In this document: one piece after another, positions 36,960-45,153 of the stretch
How the letters are laid out: each line of letters opens with the position of its first letter
How positions within the stretch are numbered: position 1 is the first letter of the stretch
Assembly: GCF_011764485.1 (NCBI RefSeq)
Contig: NZ_AP022848.1
Location: 3,686,001-3,750,000 of the forward strand
Reading direction: 5' to 3'
DNA: 64,000 nt
Origin: Bosea sp. ANAM02
GTDB lineage: Bacteria > Pseudomonadota > Alphaproteobacteria > Rhizobiales > Beijerinckiaceae
Notes under the pieces: model-generated
The model's input: only the letters and a program-made list of their open reading frames with translations
What the model was told of the DNA's origin: nothing
Databases searched by the model: none
Position numbers and translations under genes: made by a program

Positions 36960-37061
36960 GTCATGCTCGGGCTTGACCCGAGCATCTCAGGCAGAACGAG
37001 GCACCCCGTCTCTTCCTGCCGACGTTTCCCAGCTCTCCGTTACGCTTCGGCCGAGAATGAC
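36960..37061. repeat. Family D palindrome at the 3' edge of a GIY-YIG gene
   Basis: It starts GTCATGCTCGGGCTTGACC with a tight hairpin (GCTCGGGCTTGACCCGAGC) and ends CCGAGAATGAC. The right end overlaps the last codons of the GIY-YIG gene. It has the opposite orientation to the D copies at 37361 and 39138. Confidence 0.82.
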
Positions 37062-37357
37062 GGCGGGGGAATATCCTCGAACAGGTCACGCCAGCCCGGA
37101 TTGCCCATTTCTATCAGCTTGATCTTCCATTCTCTGGACCGGCGCTTGAGGCTCGTTTCCCGCTGAATGGCTCGCTCGATCTCACCGAAGACCTCGAACC
37201 AAACAAGCTTGTCCAGATTATAGCGAGCCGTGAAAGAACGCCCAGCGACTTGCTTATGCTCACTGACGCGCCGAACCAAATCTGCCGTCACACCGAGATA
37301 CAGCGTGCCACGCGGCTTGTTCGTAACAATGTAGGCGAAGGACGGTTCGAGATTCAC
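37040..37357 (-). CDS. GIY-YIG nuclease family protein, sandwiched between D palindromes
   Basis: This 105-residue, single-domain protein has a first-strand motif FAYIVTN (in place of GIY) and a second motif TLYLGVTADLVRRVSEHK, with YLG for YIG and the catalytic Arg. The metal-binding Glu lies in IQRETSLKRRSREWK. Small proteins of this type are of unknown role. The start is a GTG only four bases from a family D palindrome, with no separate ribosome-binding site visible. The last codons (PPSFSAEA) are read through the other D palindrome. It lies between hisS and hisZ, which are normally adjacent. Confidence 0.85.
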   Translation of the reverse strand: MNLEPSFAYIVTNKPRGTLYLGVTADLVRRVSEHKQVAGRSFTARYNLDKLVWFEVFGEIERAIQRETSLKRRSREWKIKLIEMGNPGWRDLFEDIPPPSFSAEA

Positions 37358-37360
37358 ACA

Positions 37361-37433
37361 TCATTCTCGGGCGAGCGCAGCGCAGACCCGAGACTTTCCG
37401 GCAAGAGATGCTCGGGTCAAGCCCGAGCATGAC
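37361..37433. repeat. Family D palindrome at the 5' edge of a GIY-YIG gene
   Basis: It runs from TCATTCTCGGGCGAGCGC to GCCCGAGCATGAC, with internal hairpins GCTCGGGTCAAGCCCGAGC and GAGCGCAGCGC. It is inverted relative to the D copy at 36960, so the GIY-YIG gene lies between mirror-image copies. The hisS stop is eight bases away. Confidence 0.85.
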
Positions 37434-37441
37434 GGCGATGT

Positions 37442-39058
37442 TCAAGCGTGTCGCGCCAGCACCCGCTTCACGCCCTCGACCAGCTCGGCGACCGGCACGG
37501 CGAACTGGGCTTCGGCCTGCTTGGCCTTGTGCTCGGCGGAATCCTTGACGTCGCGGCTCGCGGCGGCGAGCTCGGCGCCGAGGATCAGGTCCTTGATCAC
37601 GACCGTGCCGGCCTCGCGCTCCGACGAGCCCTGGATGATCGCACAGATCGCGCCGCGGCGGTCGGCATATTTCATCTGGGCGTTGAAGCCGGAGCTACCC
37701 AGATAGAGATCGGCGCGCGCCAGCGGCTTGCCATCAGCATCCCTCGCCTGCCGCAGCGCCGAGACCATCGCCTGATAGCCCGGCATGAATTCCGGCGACT
37801 TGTTGTCCATCGCGGTGACCACGACGAGCGGGAGTTCGTTCCGGCTGTCGACGATCGGTGACTTCACCGCCTTCAGCGCCGAGAACAGCCGGGAGACGCC
37901 GATCGAGAAGCCGGTCGCCGGCACGGGCTCGGGCCGGAAGCGACCGACGAGACCGTCATAGCGCCCGCCGCCCGCGACCGAGCCGAAGCGCACGACCTGC
38001 CCGTCTTCGTTCGTGACCGGGAAGGTCAATTCCACCTCGTAGACCGGGCCGGTATAGTATTCGAGGCCGCGGACGACGGAGGGAGCGAACTGAATTCTCG
38101 TGCTTCCGTATCCAGCACTTTCGCAGAGTGCGATAATTTCATCGATCTCATCGCAGGCTTTGCGAACTTCATAGTTCGCCAGTGGCCAGCTCCGGATTTC
38201 TCGTGTTACCGAGTAATTGTCATAAAAAGTCCCACCCTCTCCGTGCTTGTGCATGTCGGACATCGGACGACCGTGATCGCCCGAAAAATCGGCGAACCAT
38301 CCAACGATCAAGGCCCCTCCAAACAAAGAGCGAGTTAGCGCCTCTGCCTGACCGCTGTGCAGACCAGCGCCCTTTGTAAAATCGCCACTCTGATCCGTCC
38401 GACCAATTGTTAGCAGGTCGAACACTCCGTCGTCCCCGACCTTGTCATGCTTATCGATCGCTCGAAGCACGGTCAGTTTCTGTTCGAACTGAGTCACACC
38501 GATTGATTCTAGAACGCCATCCAGCAAGCCGCGATGGTTGATTTTGACGACATAGTCGCCGCGCCTGATGCCGAGCTTTTCCATCGTGTCGGCGGCAAGC
38601 ATGCAGATCTCGGCATCGCCCGCGACGGTGCCCGAGCCGACGATATCGGCGTCGAACTGCATGAACTGGCGGAAGCGGCCCGGCCCTGGCTTCTCGTTGC
38701 GGAAGACATAGCCGACGCGATAGCTGCGATAGGGTTTCGGCAGCGCGTCGAAATTCTCGGCGACATAGCGGGCGAGCGGCGCCGTCAGGTCGTAGCGCAG
38801 CGAGAGCCATTGCTCGTCATCGTCCTGAAAGGAGAAGACGCCTTCGTTCGGCCGATCCTGATCCGGCAGGAACTTGCCGAGCGCGTCGGTGTACTCGACG
38901 AAGGGCGTCTCCACGGGATCGAAGCCATAGACCGAGAAGCTCTCGCGGATGACGGAGAGCATGCGCTCGGTGGCGGCGACATCGGCCGGGCCGCGATCGA
39001 CGAAGCCGCGCGGCTGGCGGGCCTTCAGCTTGGCAGGGGCTGTCTTGTCGGCGGACAT
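37442..39058 (-). CDS. hisS: histidyl-tRNA synthetase
   Basis: This class II synthetase charges tRNA-His. The protein has 538 residues, longer than the roughly 420 of E. coli but normal for alphaproteobacteria. Motif 2 is [20 protein letters not shown], the histidine-specific motif is [16 protein letters not shown], and motif 3 ends at [12 protein letters not shown]. The anticodon-binding domain follows to the end. The ATG at 39058 is chosen over an upstream open frame lacking similarity. Odd point: bases 38101-38520, roughly residues 180-320, are 53% GC by my count, with AT-ending codons, while the rest is about 65%. The protein motifs there are still intact. Palindromes D bound the gene on both sides. 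Confidence 0.95.
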   Translation of the reverse strand: MSADKTAPAKLKARQPRGFVDRGPADVAATERMLSVIRESFSVYGFDPVETPFVEYTDALGKFLPDQDRPNEGVFSFQDDDEQWLSLRYDLTAPLARYVAENFDALPKPYRSYRVGYVFRNEKPGPGRFRQFMQFDADIVGSGTVAGDAEICMLAADTMEKLGIRRGDYVVKINHRGLLDGVLESIGVTQFEQKLTVLRAIDKHDKVGDDGVFDLLTIGRTDQSGDFTKGAGLHSGQAEALTRSLFGGALIVGWFADFSGDHGRPMSDMHKHGEGGTFYDNYSVTREIRSWPLANYEVRKACDEIDEIIALCESAGYGSTRIQFAPSVVRGLEYYTGPVYEVELTFPVTNEDGQVVRFGSVAGGGRYDGLVGRFRPEPVPATGFSIGVSRLFSALKAVKSPIVDSRNELPLVVVTAMDNKSPEFMPGYQAMVSALRQARDADGKPLARADLYLGSSGFNAQMKYADRRGAICAIIQGSSEREAGTVVIKDLILGAELAAASRDVKDSAEHKAKQAEAQFAVPVAELVEGVKRVLARHA

Positions 39059-39137
39059 GGCTGTGGCACTCGATAAGTAAGTACTTACTGATCTCGGCGG
39101 GTTAGACCGTCCCGGCGGAAGGGGCAAGTCGAAGCGC

Positions 39138-39239
39138 GTCATTCTCGGGCGGAGCGCAGCGCAGACCCGAGAATCTCATGACACGAAGGCACTGGCGCCC
39201 TCTGCGGCAGGAGATGCTCGGGTCAAGCCCGAGCATGAC
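39138..39239. repeat. Family D intergenic palindrome
   Basis: It runs from GTCATTCTCGGGCGGAGC to GCCCGAGCATGAC, in the same orientation as the copy at 37361. It lies between hisS and glcF and ends eleven bases before the glcF stop codon. Confidence 0.87.
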
Positions 39240-39250
39240 GCGTGTCTGGA

Positions 39251-40624
39251 CTACTCGGCCGCCGCCAGTGCCTGCCCACGCAACGGCCGGTCCGCGATTC
39301 CCGCCCGCGCCAATTTCTCCGGCAGCGGCCCGCCGGTCGCCCAGTCGAGCAGTTCGGCCGTGTGCACGACCGGCGTGGTCGCGCCCTTGTCGGCAAAGCC
39401 TTTCGCGAGCTGGGTCATGCAGCCGATATTGCCGGTCGCGACCAGCATCGGCTTCGTCCGCTCGATATTGCCGATCTTGCGCTCGCGCAGCTTCCCCGCG
39501 ATCTCGGGCTGGAGGATGTTGTAGACGCCGGCCGAGCCGCAGCAGATATGGCCCTCCGGTACCTCCCTGACCTTGAAGCCGGCGCCCGACAGCAGGCGCT
39601 TCGGCCCGTCCTTGAGCTGCTGGCCGTGCTGCATCGAGCAGGCCGAATGATAGGCGATCGGCATCGCGACATCACGGACGGGAGCGAGTTCCAGCGTCTC
39701 CAGGAATTCGGTGACGTCCTTGGCCAAGCCTGAGACCTTCGCCGCCTTCTCGGCATAGGCCTGCTCGTTGCGGAACATGAAGCCGTAATCCTTGATCGTC
39801 GTGCCACAGCCGGAGGCCGTGATCAGGATCGCGTCGAGCCCCTCGCCGTCCACCTCCGCCATCCAGGCGTCGATGTTCCTGCGGGCGAAGGAGAGGGCAT
39901 CGTGCTCCTGCCCCATATGGTGGACGAGCGCGCCGCAGCAGCCCTCCCCCTTCGGCAGCACGACCTCGACGCCATGACGGTTGAGCAGGCGGATCGTCGC
40001 CTCGTTGATCGCGGGATCGAGCACCGGCTGGGCGCAGCCGGAAAGCAACGCCACACGGCGCTTGCGCTCGGCCGGCGGCGGGAAGCTTTGCGGGCCCTCC
40101 ATGGCGGAGCGTGTCGGCAGGCGCGCCGGCGCCAGCGCCAGCATCGCCTTCAGGCGCGAGCCGATGACCGGGATGACACCCAGTACCGGAGCGAGCGGCT
40201 TACCAATCAGCGCCATCAGCATCGCGGCGCGGAAGCGGCCGGGATAGGGCAGGATCGCCGCCAGCACCTTGCGCAACAGGCGGTCATGCCAGGAGCGCGT
40301 GTAGGTCTCCTCGATATGGGCGCGGGCATGGTCGACGAGGTGCATGTAGTGCACGCCGGAGGGGCAGGTCGACATGCAGGAAAGGCAGGAGAGGCAGCGG
40401 TCGACATGCTTCACCACCTCTTCGGTGGCGGGCTTGCCGTTCTCCAGCATGTCCTTGATCAGGTAGATGCGCCCGCGGGGGGAATCGAGCTCGTCGCCGA
40501 GCAGCAGATAAGTCGGGCAGGTCGCGGTGCAGAAGCCGCAATGCACGCAGGTGCGCAGGATCTTCTCCGAAGCCGGCATGCGCGGATCGGAGGCGAGGCG
40601 CTCAGGGGTGAAGTTCGTCTGCAT
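39251..40624 (-). CDS. glcF: glycolate oxidase iron-sulfur subunit GlcF
   Basis: This 457-residue subunit carries electrons from the glycolate dehydrogenase flavin subunits. Two ferredoxin-type cluster motifs are intact: Cys26, 29, 32 and 36 (CVHCGFCTATCP) and Cys77, 80, 83 and 87 (CLSCLSCMSTCP). Two later CCG-type motifs (GEGCCGALVHH and HICCGSAGVYN) match the DUF224 domains of the family. The complex oxidises glycolate to glyoxylate at the inner membrane. The gene is separated from glcE by a DUF2585 gene and a low-GC gene whose stop lies two bases from this start. Confidence 0.94.
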   Translation of the reverse strand: MQTNFTPERLASDPRMPASEKILRTCVHCGFCTATCPTYLLLGDELDSPRGRIYLIKDMLENGKPATEEVVKHVDRCLSCLSCMSTCPSGVHYMHLVDHARAHIEETYTRSWHDRLLRKVLAAILPYPGRFRAAMLMALIGKPLAPVLGVIPVIGSRLKAMLALAPARLPTRSAMEGPQSFPPPAERKRRVALLSGCAQPVLDPAINEATIRLLNRHGVEVVLPKGEGCCGALVHHMGQEHDALSFARRNIDAWMAEVDGEGLDAILITASGCGTTIKDYGFMFRNEQAYAEKAAKVSGLAKDVTEFLETLELAPVRDVAMPIAYHSACSMQHGQQLKDGPKRLLSGAGFKVREVPEGHICCGSAGVYNILQPEIAGKLRERKIGNIERTKPMLVATGNIGCMTQLAKGFADKGATTPVVHTAELLDWATGGPLPEKLARAGIADRPLRGQALAAAE

Positions 40625-40626
40625 CT

Positions 40627-41088
40627 CTAGATTTCGGCCAAACGCTCAAGGATCATAGCCCAATCCTCATCACCAACCTCAATTGGGCTGAAAACAGCAG
40701 TACCGATCGGCTTCAACACAGTGGCTATGTTGTGATTTCCACTGCTCTTATTGAACGGCAGTGATGAAACAGCCTCTCGCGCCTTCCAATGAAGCCGAGG
40801 AGATCCAAGTGGAGCTATCGAAAATGGCATTCTCCACTCTTCCGGCCAGACTTCATTTTCGACACCTTGGATATCTGGGGTCGATTTAAAAATGAATGGA
40901 GTAGTAAGCGATTTATAGTTCGGATGACTGCAGTAAATAACACCGCAATGCCCCGGCTTGATCAATTTCGCGCGAGTTGCCCGACCTGCCATATTCGCAG
41001 AATCGACATGGGATACAGCCCAGCGTCTCGCTCCAACCCCAGCCCAAATGTTGGTAATGTTCTTACAGGCAAACACGAAAAGCTTCAT
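40627..41088 (-). CDS. low-GC hypothetical protein, possible EVE/PUA-like domain
   Basis: This 153-residue protein has an AGGAG site seven bases before the ATG and ends two bases before glcF, so it is very likely translated. By my count 40681-40980 is 47% GC, far below the roughly 66% of its neighbours, which points to recent transfer. The pattern of IWAGVGARRWAVS, KLIKPGHCGVIYCS and WPEEWRMPFSIAPLGSPR resembles EVE-type domains. Those read modified bases and occur in restriction and RNA-modification systems. That resemblance is weak and by eye only. It sits inside the glc operon but shows no link to glycolate metabolism. Confidence 0.7.
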   Translation of the reverse strand: MKLFVFACKNITNIWAGVGARRWAVSHVDSANMAGRATRAKLIKPGHCGVIYCSHPNYKSLTTPFIFKSTPDIQGVENEVWPEEWRMPFSIAPLGSPRLHWKAREAVSSLPFNKSSGNHNIATVLKPIGTAVFSPIEVGDEDWAMILERLAEI

Positions 41089-41136
41089 TTTTCGACTCCT
41101 AGCCGAGGAGCAGCAATATGCGCTGAGAGAACTGCT

Positions 41137-41763
41137 TCAGGCCCCGCCCTGCCAGGCTTTGATCCAGTCCATCGGCCAGAGCAGCATGATGACGTTGAGG
41201 GTGAGGTTGTCGCGGATCAGCCAGCCGACGATCAGCTCCATCCCCAATGCGCTGGTCACCGTCAGCCAGACCGGCGCGAAACGGGCAAAGAAGAAGCCCA
41301 GCACCATCGAAAGGATGTCGCAGACCGAATTCAGGACGCTGTCGCCGTAATAATCGAGCGAGATCGTCGCCGAGCGGTAGTGGTTGATGACGGCATCGGT
41401 GTTCTCGGCGATCTCCCAGGCGCCTTCGAGCAGGATCGAGAGCAGCAGCGCGAGGCCGAAGGAGATCGGCAGACCGGTGACGCGGCGGATCAACCAGAAC
41501 AGCCCGTAGAACAGGAAGCCGTGGATGATGTGGGAGAAGGTGTACCAGTCGGCGATGTGCTGGGAGTTCTCGGAGGAGATCACCGTGCCCTGCCAGAGCT
41601 TGATGTTTCCGCATTTGCAGATCGGCTCGCGGCCCATCCAGAGCAGGATCGCGGCGACGCCGGCGATCAGCAGCGCGGCGGCCAGAACGAGCGCGGTGGG
41701 GCCGAGCCGGTTGGTCGCCCAGCTCGCACGGGTCTCAGTAGGGAGGCGATCGGCGAGCGTCAT
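41137..41763 (-). CDS. DUF2585 family membrane protein (UPF0314)
   Basis: This 208-residue integral membrane protein has about five hydrophobic segments. The family features are [15 protein letters not shown] with two cysteines, [19 protein letters not shown] with histidines in a helix, and the acidic stretch [16 protein letters not shown]2585 proteins are found mainly in alphaproteobacteria, and their function is unknown. The conserved His, Glu and Cys in and near helices could bind a metal or heme. Its start overlaps the glcE stop by four bases, so it is translated with the glycolate oxidase subunit. Confidence 0.9.
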   Translation of the reverse strand: MTLADRLPTETRASWATNRLGPTALVLAAALLIAGVAAILLWMGREPICKCGNIKLWQGTVISSENSQHIADWYTFSHIIHGFLFYGLFWLIRRVTGLPISFGLALLLSILLEGAWEIAENTDAVINHYRSATISLDYYGDSVLNSVCDILSMVLGFFFARFAPVWLTVTSALGMELIVGWLIRDNLTLNVIMLLWPMDWIKAWQGGA

Positions 41764-42950
41764 CAGATCCCCGCATAGATCCGGCCGGGCTCGAAGATGC
41801 CGGCGGGATCGAAGCTCTTCTTGATGCCGACGGTTACCCGCATCAGCGGCTCGGCCAATGGCTGGAACACGTCGACCGCCGCGCGGATCGCATCGGGCGC
41901 CCGCACCAGCGTCGCATGGCCGCCGAGCGGCTTCAGCGCGGCGCGGATCGCGGCGGCGCCGGCATCGCCATAGGGAGGAACCCCGAGCCAGACCAGTCCT
42001 CCGCCCCAGTCGTAGAACCAGCGCGCGGCCGGGATCATCCGCGCGATCGCAGCAACGGCCCTCGGGCCAATGGTCGGGGCAAGCGAGAGCCGCCAGACCG
42101 CCTCATCGCTGCCGGCGAAGAAGGCGGCATCGCGGATATCGGTCCAGAGCGCGGTCGGCGCGGCTCCTTCGAGGCGCTCGGGCACGCCATAATCGTCGAG
42201 CAGCAGGGCGAGTTCACCGGCGCGGTAATCGATCGAGTCCGAAAAATTCTCCAACCGCAGCAGGGTCAGCGCCTCCTCGCCAGCGATCCGGGCCGGCAGA
42301 TGCGCCGCCGCCATCGGCTCGAAGGGCGAGCCCAGCGCTTTCGCCAGCAGCGCAACTCCCACTTTGTCGGACAGGCCGCTCCATTGCAGCGTGAGGACGC
42401 GCTCCGGACGCGGCAGCACGCGGAAGGTGACCTCGGTGAGGAAGCCGAGCGTGCCGTGACTGCCGCCGAGCAGCTTCACGAGATCCAGGCCGGTGACGTT
42501 CTTCATAACCCGCCCGCCCGACTTGATCATCTCGCCGCGGCCATTGACCAGCCGGACGCCGATCAGGGAGTCGCGGGCGGCACCGGCATTGATCCGGCGC
42601 GGGCCGGAGATGTTGCAGGCGGCGACGGCGCCGATCGTCGGCTCGCCCTCGCTGCCATAGAGCGCGCGGTGGTCCATCGGCTCGAAAGGCAGCATCTGGC
42701 CACGCTCGGCGAGGGTGTCCTGCACCAGCGAAAGCGGCGTGCCGGCGCGGGCGGCGATGACCATCTCCGCCGCCTCGTAGAGGGTGATGCCGGTGAGGCC
42801 CGCGCTGGAAAGCGTGCTCGCGGCCTGGGCCGGACGGCCGAGTCCAGAGCGCGTGCCGCCGCCGCGCAAGGTGAGCGGCACGGCGCTGTCGACGACCGAC
42901 TTCACGACGGCGCAGGCCTGCGCCTCGGTGGTGGGCGTGTGGACGATCAT
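41763..42950 (-). CDS. glcE: glycolate oxidase subunit GlcE (FAD-binding)
   Basis: This 395-residue FAD-binding subunit of glycolate dehydrogenase has the PCMH-type FAD domain with [16 protein letters not shown] near residue 30, [17 protein letters not shown] near 105 and [19 protein letters not shown] near 155. The C-terminal end [20 protein letters not shown] is typical. Together with GlcD and GlcF it oxidises glycolate to glyoxylate. A GIY-YIG gene with two palindromes lies between it and glcD, which is normally directly upstream. Confidence 0.93.
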   Translation of the reverse strand: MIVHTPTTEAQACAVVKSVVDSAVPLTLRGGGTRSGLGRPAQAASTLSSAGLTGITLYEAAEMVIAARAGTPLSLVQDTLAERGQMLPFEPMDHRALYGSEGEPTIGAVAACNISGPRRINAGAARDSLIGVRLVNGRGEMIKSGGRVMKNVTGLDLVKLLGGSHGTLGFLTEVTFRVLPRPERVLTLQWSGLSDKVGVALLAKALGSPFEPMAAAHLPARIAGEEALTLLRLENFSDSIDYRAGELALLLDDYGVPERLEGAAPTALWTDIRDAAFFAGSDEAVWRLSLAPTIGPRAVAAIARMIPAARWFYDWGGGLVWLGVPPYGDAGAAAIRAALKPLGGHATLVRAPDAIRAAVDVFQPLAEPLMRVTVGIKKSFDPAGIFEPGRIYAGI

Positions 42951-42964
42951 GACCGGGCTCCATG

Positions 42965-43110
42965 GTCATTCCGGGGCACGCCGAAGGCGTGAGCCCGGAA
43001 CCCAGAACCGATGCCGTTCACAAGTGAAGCTGAACAATTCCGCGAGAATAACGATTGCGGGCATCGGTTCTGGATTCCGGGCTCAGCGCTTCGCGCTGCC
43101 CCGGAATGAC
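42965..43110. repeat. Family B palindrome at the 3' edge of a GIY-YIG gene
   Basis: The outer arms are GTCATTCCGGGG and CCCCGGAATGAC. The inner arms are GGAACCCAGAACCGATGCC and GGCATCGGTTCTGGATTCC is partly matched as their partner. It ends nine bases before the GIY-YIG stop codon and begins 14 bases upstream of the glcE start. Confidence 0.9.
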
Positions 43111-43119
43111 GGCGGAGCC

Positions 43120-43407
43120 TCATTGCGCCAGAAGCGGATAGAGATCGGCCCAAAGCGGATTGTTCTCTTCGATCAGCCTGACTTTCCAGTCGCGGCGCCA
43201 CTTCTTGATGTCCTTCTCGCGATCGATCGCTTCCCGCGCTGTCTGATGCTCCTCGTACCAGACCAGCCGACTCACCCCACATTTCCGAGAAAACCCTGGC
43301 GTAACTTTGCTTTTGTGCTCGTAGACACGGCGGGCAAGGTCCCGTGTCACGCCGAGAAACGGGGTTCCATGCTGGCCGCTCGCCAGCAGATAAACGTGAA
43401 ACGGCAA
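43120..43407 (-). CDS. GIY-YIG nuclease family protein, sandwiched between B palindromes
   Basis: This 95-residue single-domain protein has FHVYLLAS as the first motif and TPFLGVTRDLARRVYEHK as the second, with Phe where the conserved Tyr of YIG is expected. The catalytic Arg and a Glu in IDREKDIKKWRRDWK are present. The start is a TTG with GGAGGG five bases upstream, and that site adjoins the end of a palindrome (CTCCGCCGTCATTCC on the plus strand). It shares the core layout with the GIY-YIG protein at 37040 but differs at many positions, so it belongs to another subgroup. It separates glcD from glcE. Confidence 0.85.
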   Translation of the reverse strand: MPFHVYLLASGQHGTPFLGVTRDLARRVYEHKSKVTPGFSRKCGVSRLVWYEEHQTAREAIDREKDIKKWRRDWKVRLIEENNPLWADLYPLLAQ

Positions 43408-43421
43408 GAATTCCCTCCGCC

Positions 43422-43567
43422 GTCATTCCGGGGCGCCGCGAAGCGGCGAGCCCGGAACCCAGAACCGATGCCACCTGCCACTGAAGCGGATCGATCCGGT
43501 CAAGACAACGATATCCCGCATCGGCTCTGGATTCCGGGCTCTTCGCTGCGCGAAGCCCCGGAATGAC
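43422..43567. repeat. Family B palindrome at the 5' edge of a GIY-YIG gene
   Basis: The outer arms are GTCATTCCGGGG and CCCCGGAATGAC. The inner arms AACCGATGCC and GCATCGGCT pair. It has the same orientation as the copy at 42965, with recognisably related loop sequence. It fills the space between the GIY-YIG start and the glcD stop, twelve bases away. Confidence 0.9.
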
Positions 43568-43578
43568 GGAGAGGTTCA

Positions 43579-45015
43579 TCACGCCGCCACCCTGCCTTCC
43601 AGCGGGAAGACCTTCGCCGGGTTGAGCAGCCAGCGCTCGTCGAACACCGCCCTCACCCGCATCTGCTGGGCGAGGTCCTCGGGATTGAACTGGAAGGTCA
43701 TCAGGTCGCGCTTCTCGATGCCGACGCCGTGCTCGCCGGTGAGGCAGCCGCCGACCTCGACGCAGAGCTTGAGAATGTCCATGCCGGCATCCTCGGCCTT
43801 CTGCGCCTCGACGGGATCGTTGCAGTTATAGAGGATCAGCGGATGGAGATTGCCGTCGCCGGCGTGGAAGACATTGGCGACGCGAAGCCCATAGCCCTTC
43901 ACGATCTCGTCCATGCGCCGAAGCACATGGGGCAGTTGCCCGGTCGGGATCGTTCCGTCCATGCAGATATAGTCGGCGATGCGACCGGTGGCGCCGAAGG
44001 CGGATTTGCGGCCCTTCCAGATCGCCGCCGCCTCCATCGCCGATTTCGATTCCTTGACGGTCGAGACACCGTGCTCCCTCGCGATGGCGACGATGCGGGC
44101 GAGCTGGGCGTCCATCTCGTCGTCGGAACCCTCGACCTCGATGATCAGCAGCGCCTCGACATCCATCGGGTAGCCGGCCTTGGCGAAAGCCTCGCAGATC
44201 TCGATCGCCGGCTTGTCCATGAATTCCATTGCGACCGGGATGATGCCGGCGCCGATGATCGCGGCAACCGCCGCGCCCGCCTGCTCGCTGGTCGGGAAGC
44301 CGAAGAGCACGGGGCGGGCGCCCTCGGCCGCACGCAGGATGCGCACCGTCGCCTCGGTGACGATGCCGAGCTGACCTTCCGAGCCGTTGATCAGGCCGAG
44401 CAGGTCGTAGCCCGGGGAATCGAGGTGGCAGCCGCCGATTTCAACAACCGAGCCGTCGAGCATGACCATGGTCACGCCGAGCACGTTGTTGGTGGTGACG
44501 CCGTATTTCAGGCAATGCGCCCCGCCCGAGTTCATGCCGATATTGCCGCCGATCGAGCAGGCGAGCTGCGAGGACGGATCCGGCGCGTAGAAGAAGCCCT
44601 CGGCCGAGACCGCGCCGGTGACCGCGAGATTGGTGACGCCGGCCTCGACCCGCGCGACGCGGTTGGCGTAGTCGATCTCGAGGATGCGGTTCATCTTGGA
44701 GACGCCGATCACGACCGCGTCCTCCTGCGGAATCGCGCCGCCGGCGAGCGAGGTGCCGGAGCCGCGCGGCACCACCGGCACGCCCTCCTCCCGGCAATAG
44801 CGCAGGACAGCCGCCACCTCCTGCGTCGTCGAGGGCAGGACGACAGCGAGCGGCATGCGGCGATAGGCTGTCAGTGCGTCGGTTTCATAGGGGCGGCGCT
44901 CGTCGTCACTGGTGATCAGCGCCTGCGGCGGGACGAGTCGCGCAAGCCCGGCGATGATCGTTTCGCGGCGGGCGAGGATGCCGGCATCCGGTGCCGGAAA
45001 GGCTATCGCGCTCAT
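43579..45015 (-). CDS. glcD: glycolate oxidase subunit GlcD (FAD-linked)
   Basis: This 478-residue catalytic flavin subunit of glycolate dehydrogenase has the PCMH FAD domain (VVPRGSGTSLAGGAIPQED near residue 80 and GGNIGMNSGGAHCLKYGVT near 155). The FAD-oxidase C-terminal domain ends with GGCLTGEHGVGIEKRDLM and NPAKVFPL. It oxidises glycolate (and probably D-lactate) to the keto acid and passes electrons through GlcF. It is the first gene of the glc block. A LysR-type regulator starts 138 bases away in the opposite direction. Confidence 0.95.
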   Translation of the reverse strand: MSAIAFPAPDAGILARRETIIAGLARLVPPQALITSDDERRPYETDALTAYRRMPLAVVLPSTTQEVAAVLRYCREEGVPVVPRGSGTSLAGGAIPQEDAVVIGVSKMNRILEIDYANRVARVEAGVTNLAVTGAVSAEGFFYAPDPSSQLACSIGGNIGMNSGGAHCLKYGVTTNNVLGVTMVMLDGSVVEIGGCHLDSPGYDLLGLINGSEGQLGIVTEATVRILRAAEGARPVLFGFPTSEQAGAAVAAIIGAGIIPVAMEFMDKPAIEICEAFAKAGYPMDVEALLIIEVEGSDDEMDAQLARIVAIAREHGVSTVKESKSAMEAAAIWKGRKSAFGATGRIADYICMDGTIPTGQLPHVLRRMDEIVKGYGLRVANVFHAGDGNLHPLILYNCNDPVEAQKAEDAGMDILKLCVEVGGCLTGEHGVGIEKRDLMTFQFNPEDLAQQMRVRAVFDERWLLNPAKVFPLEGRVAA

Positions 45016-45125
45016 CTCTCCCCTCCCATCTCCACGACTCGCGGCACGCCACGCACGGAATTCTCTTTGCGCGGCAGATTAGACCAATTCAATGGCACTT
45101 GCAGCGCGGCTAAAGCCAGCCATTA

Positions 45126-45140
45126 TTTCCAGATTGGAAA
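45126..45140. promoter_or_regulatory. Inverted repeat in the glcD-lysR divergent region
   Basis: TTTCC-AGATT-GGAAA fits the T-N11-A type of LysR site. It lies 13 bases before the LysR start, so it could serve autoregulation. The rest of the 45016-45153 gap would contain the divergent promoters. Confidence 0.4.
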
Positions 45141-45153
45141 AGGTGGCGTGACG

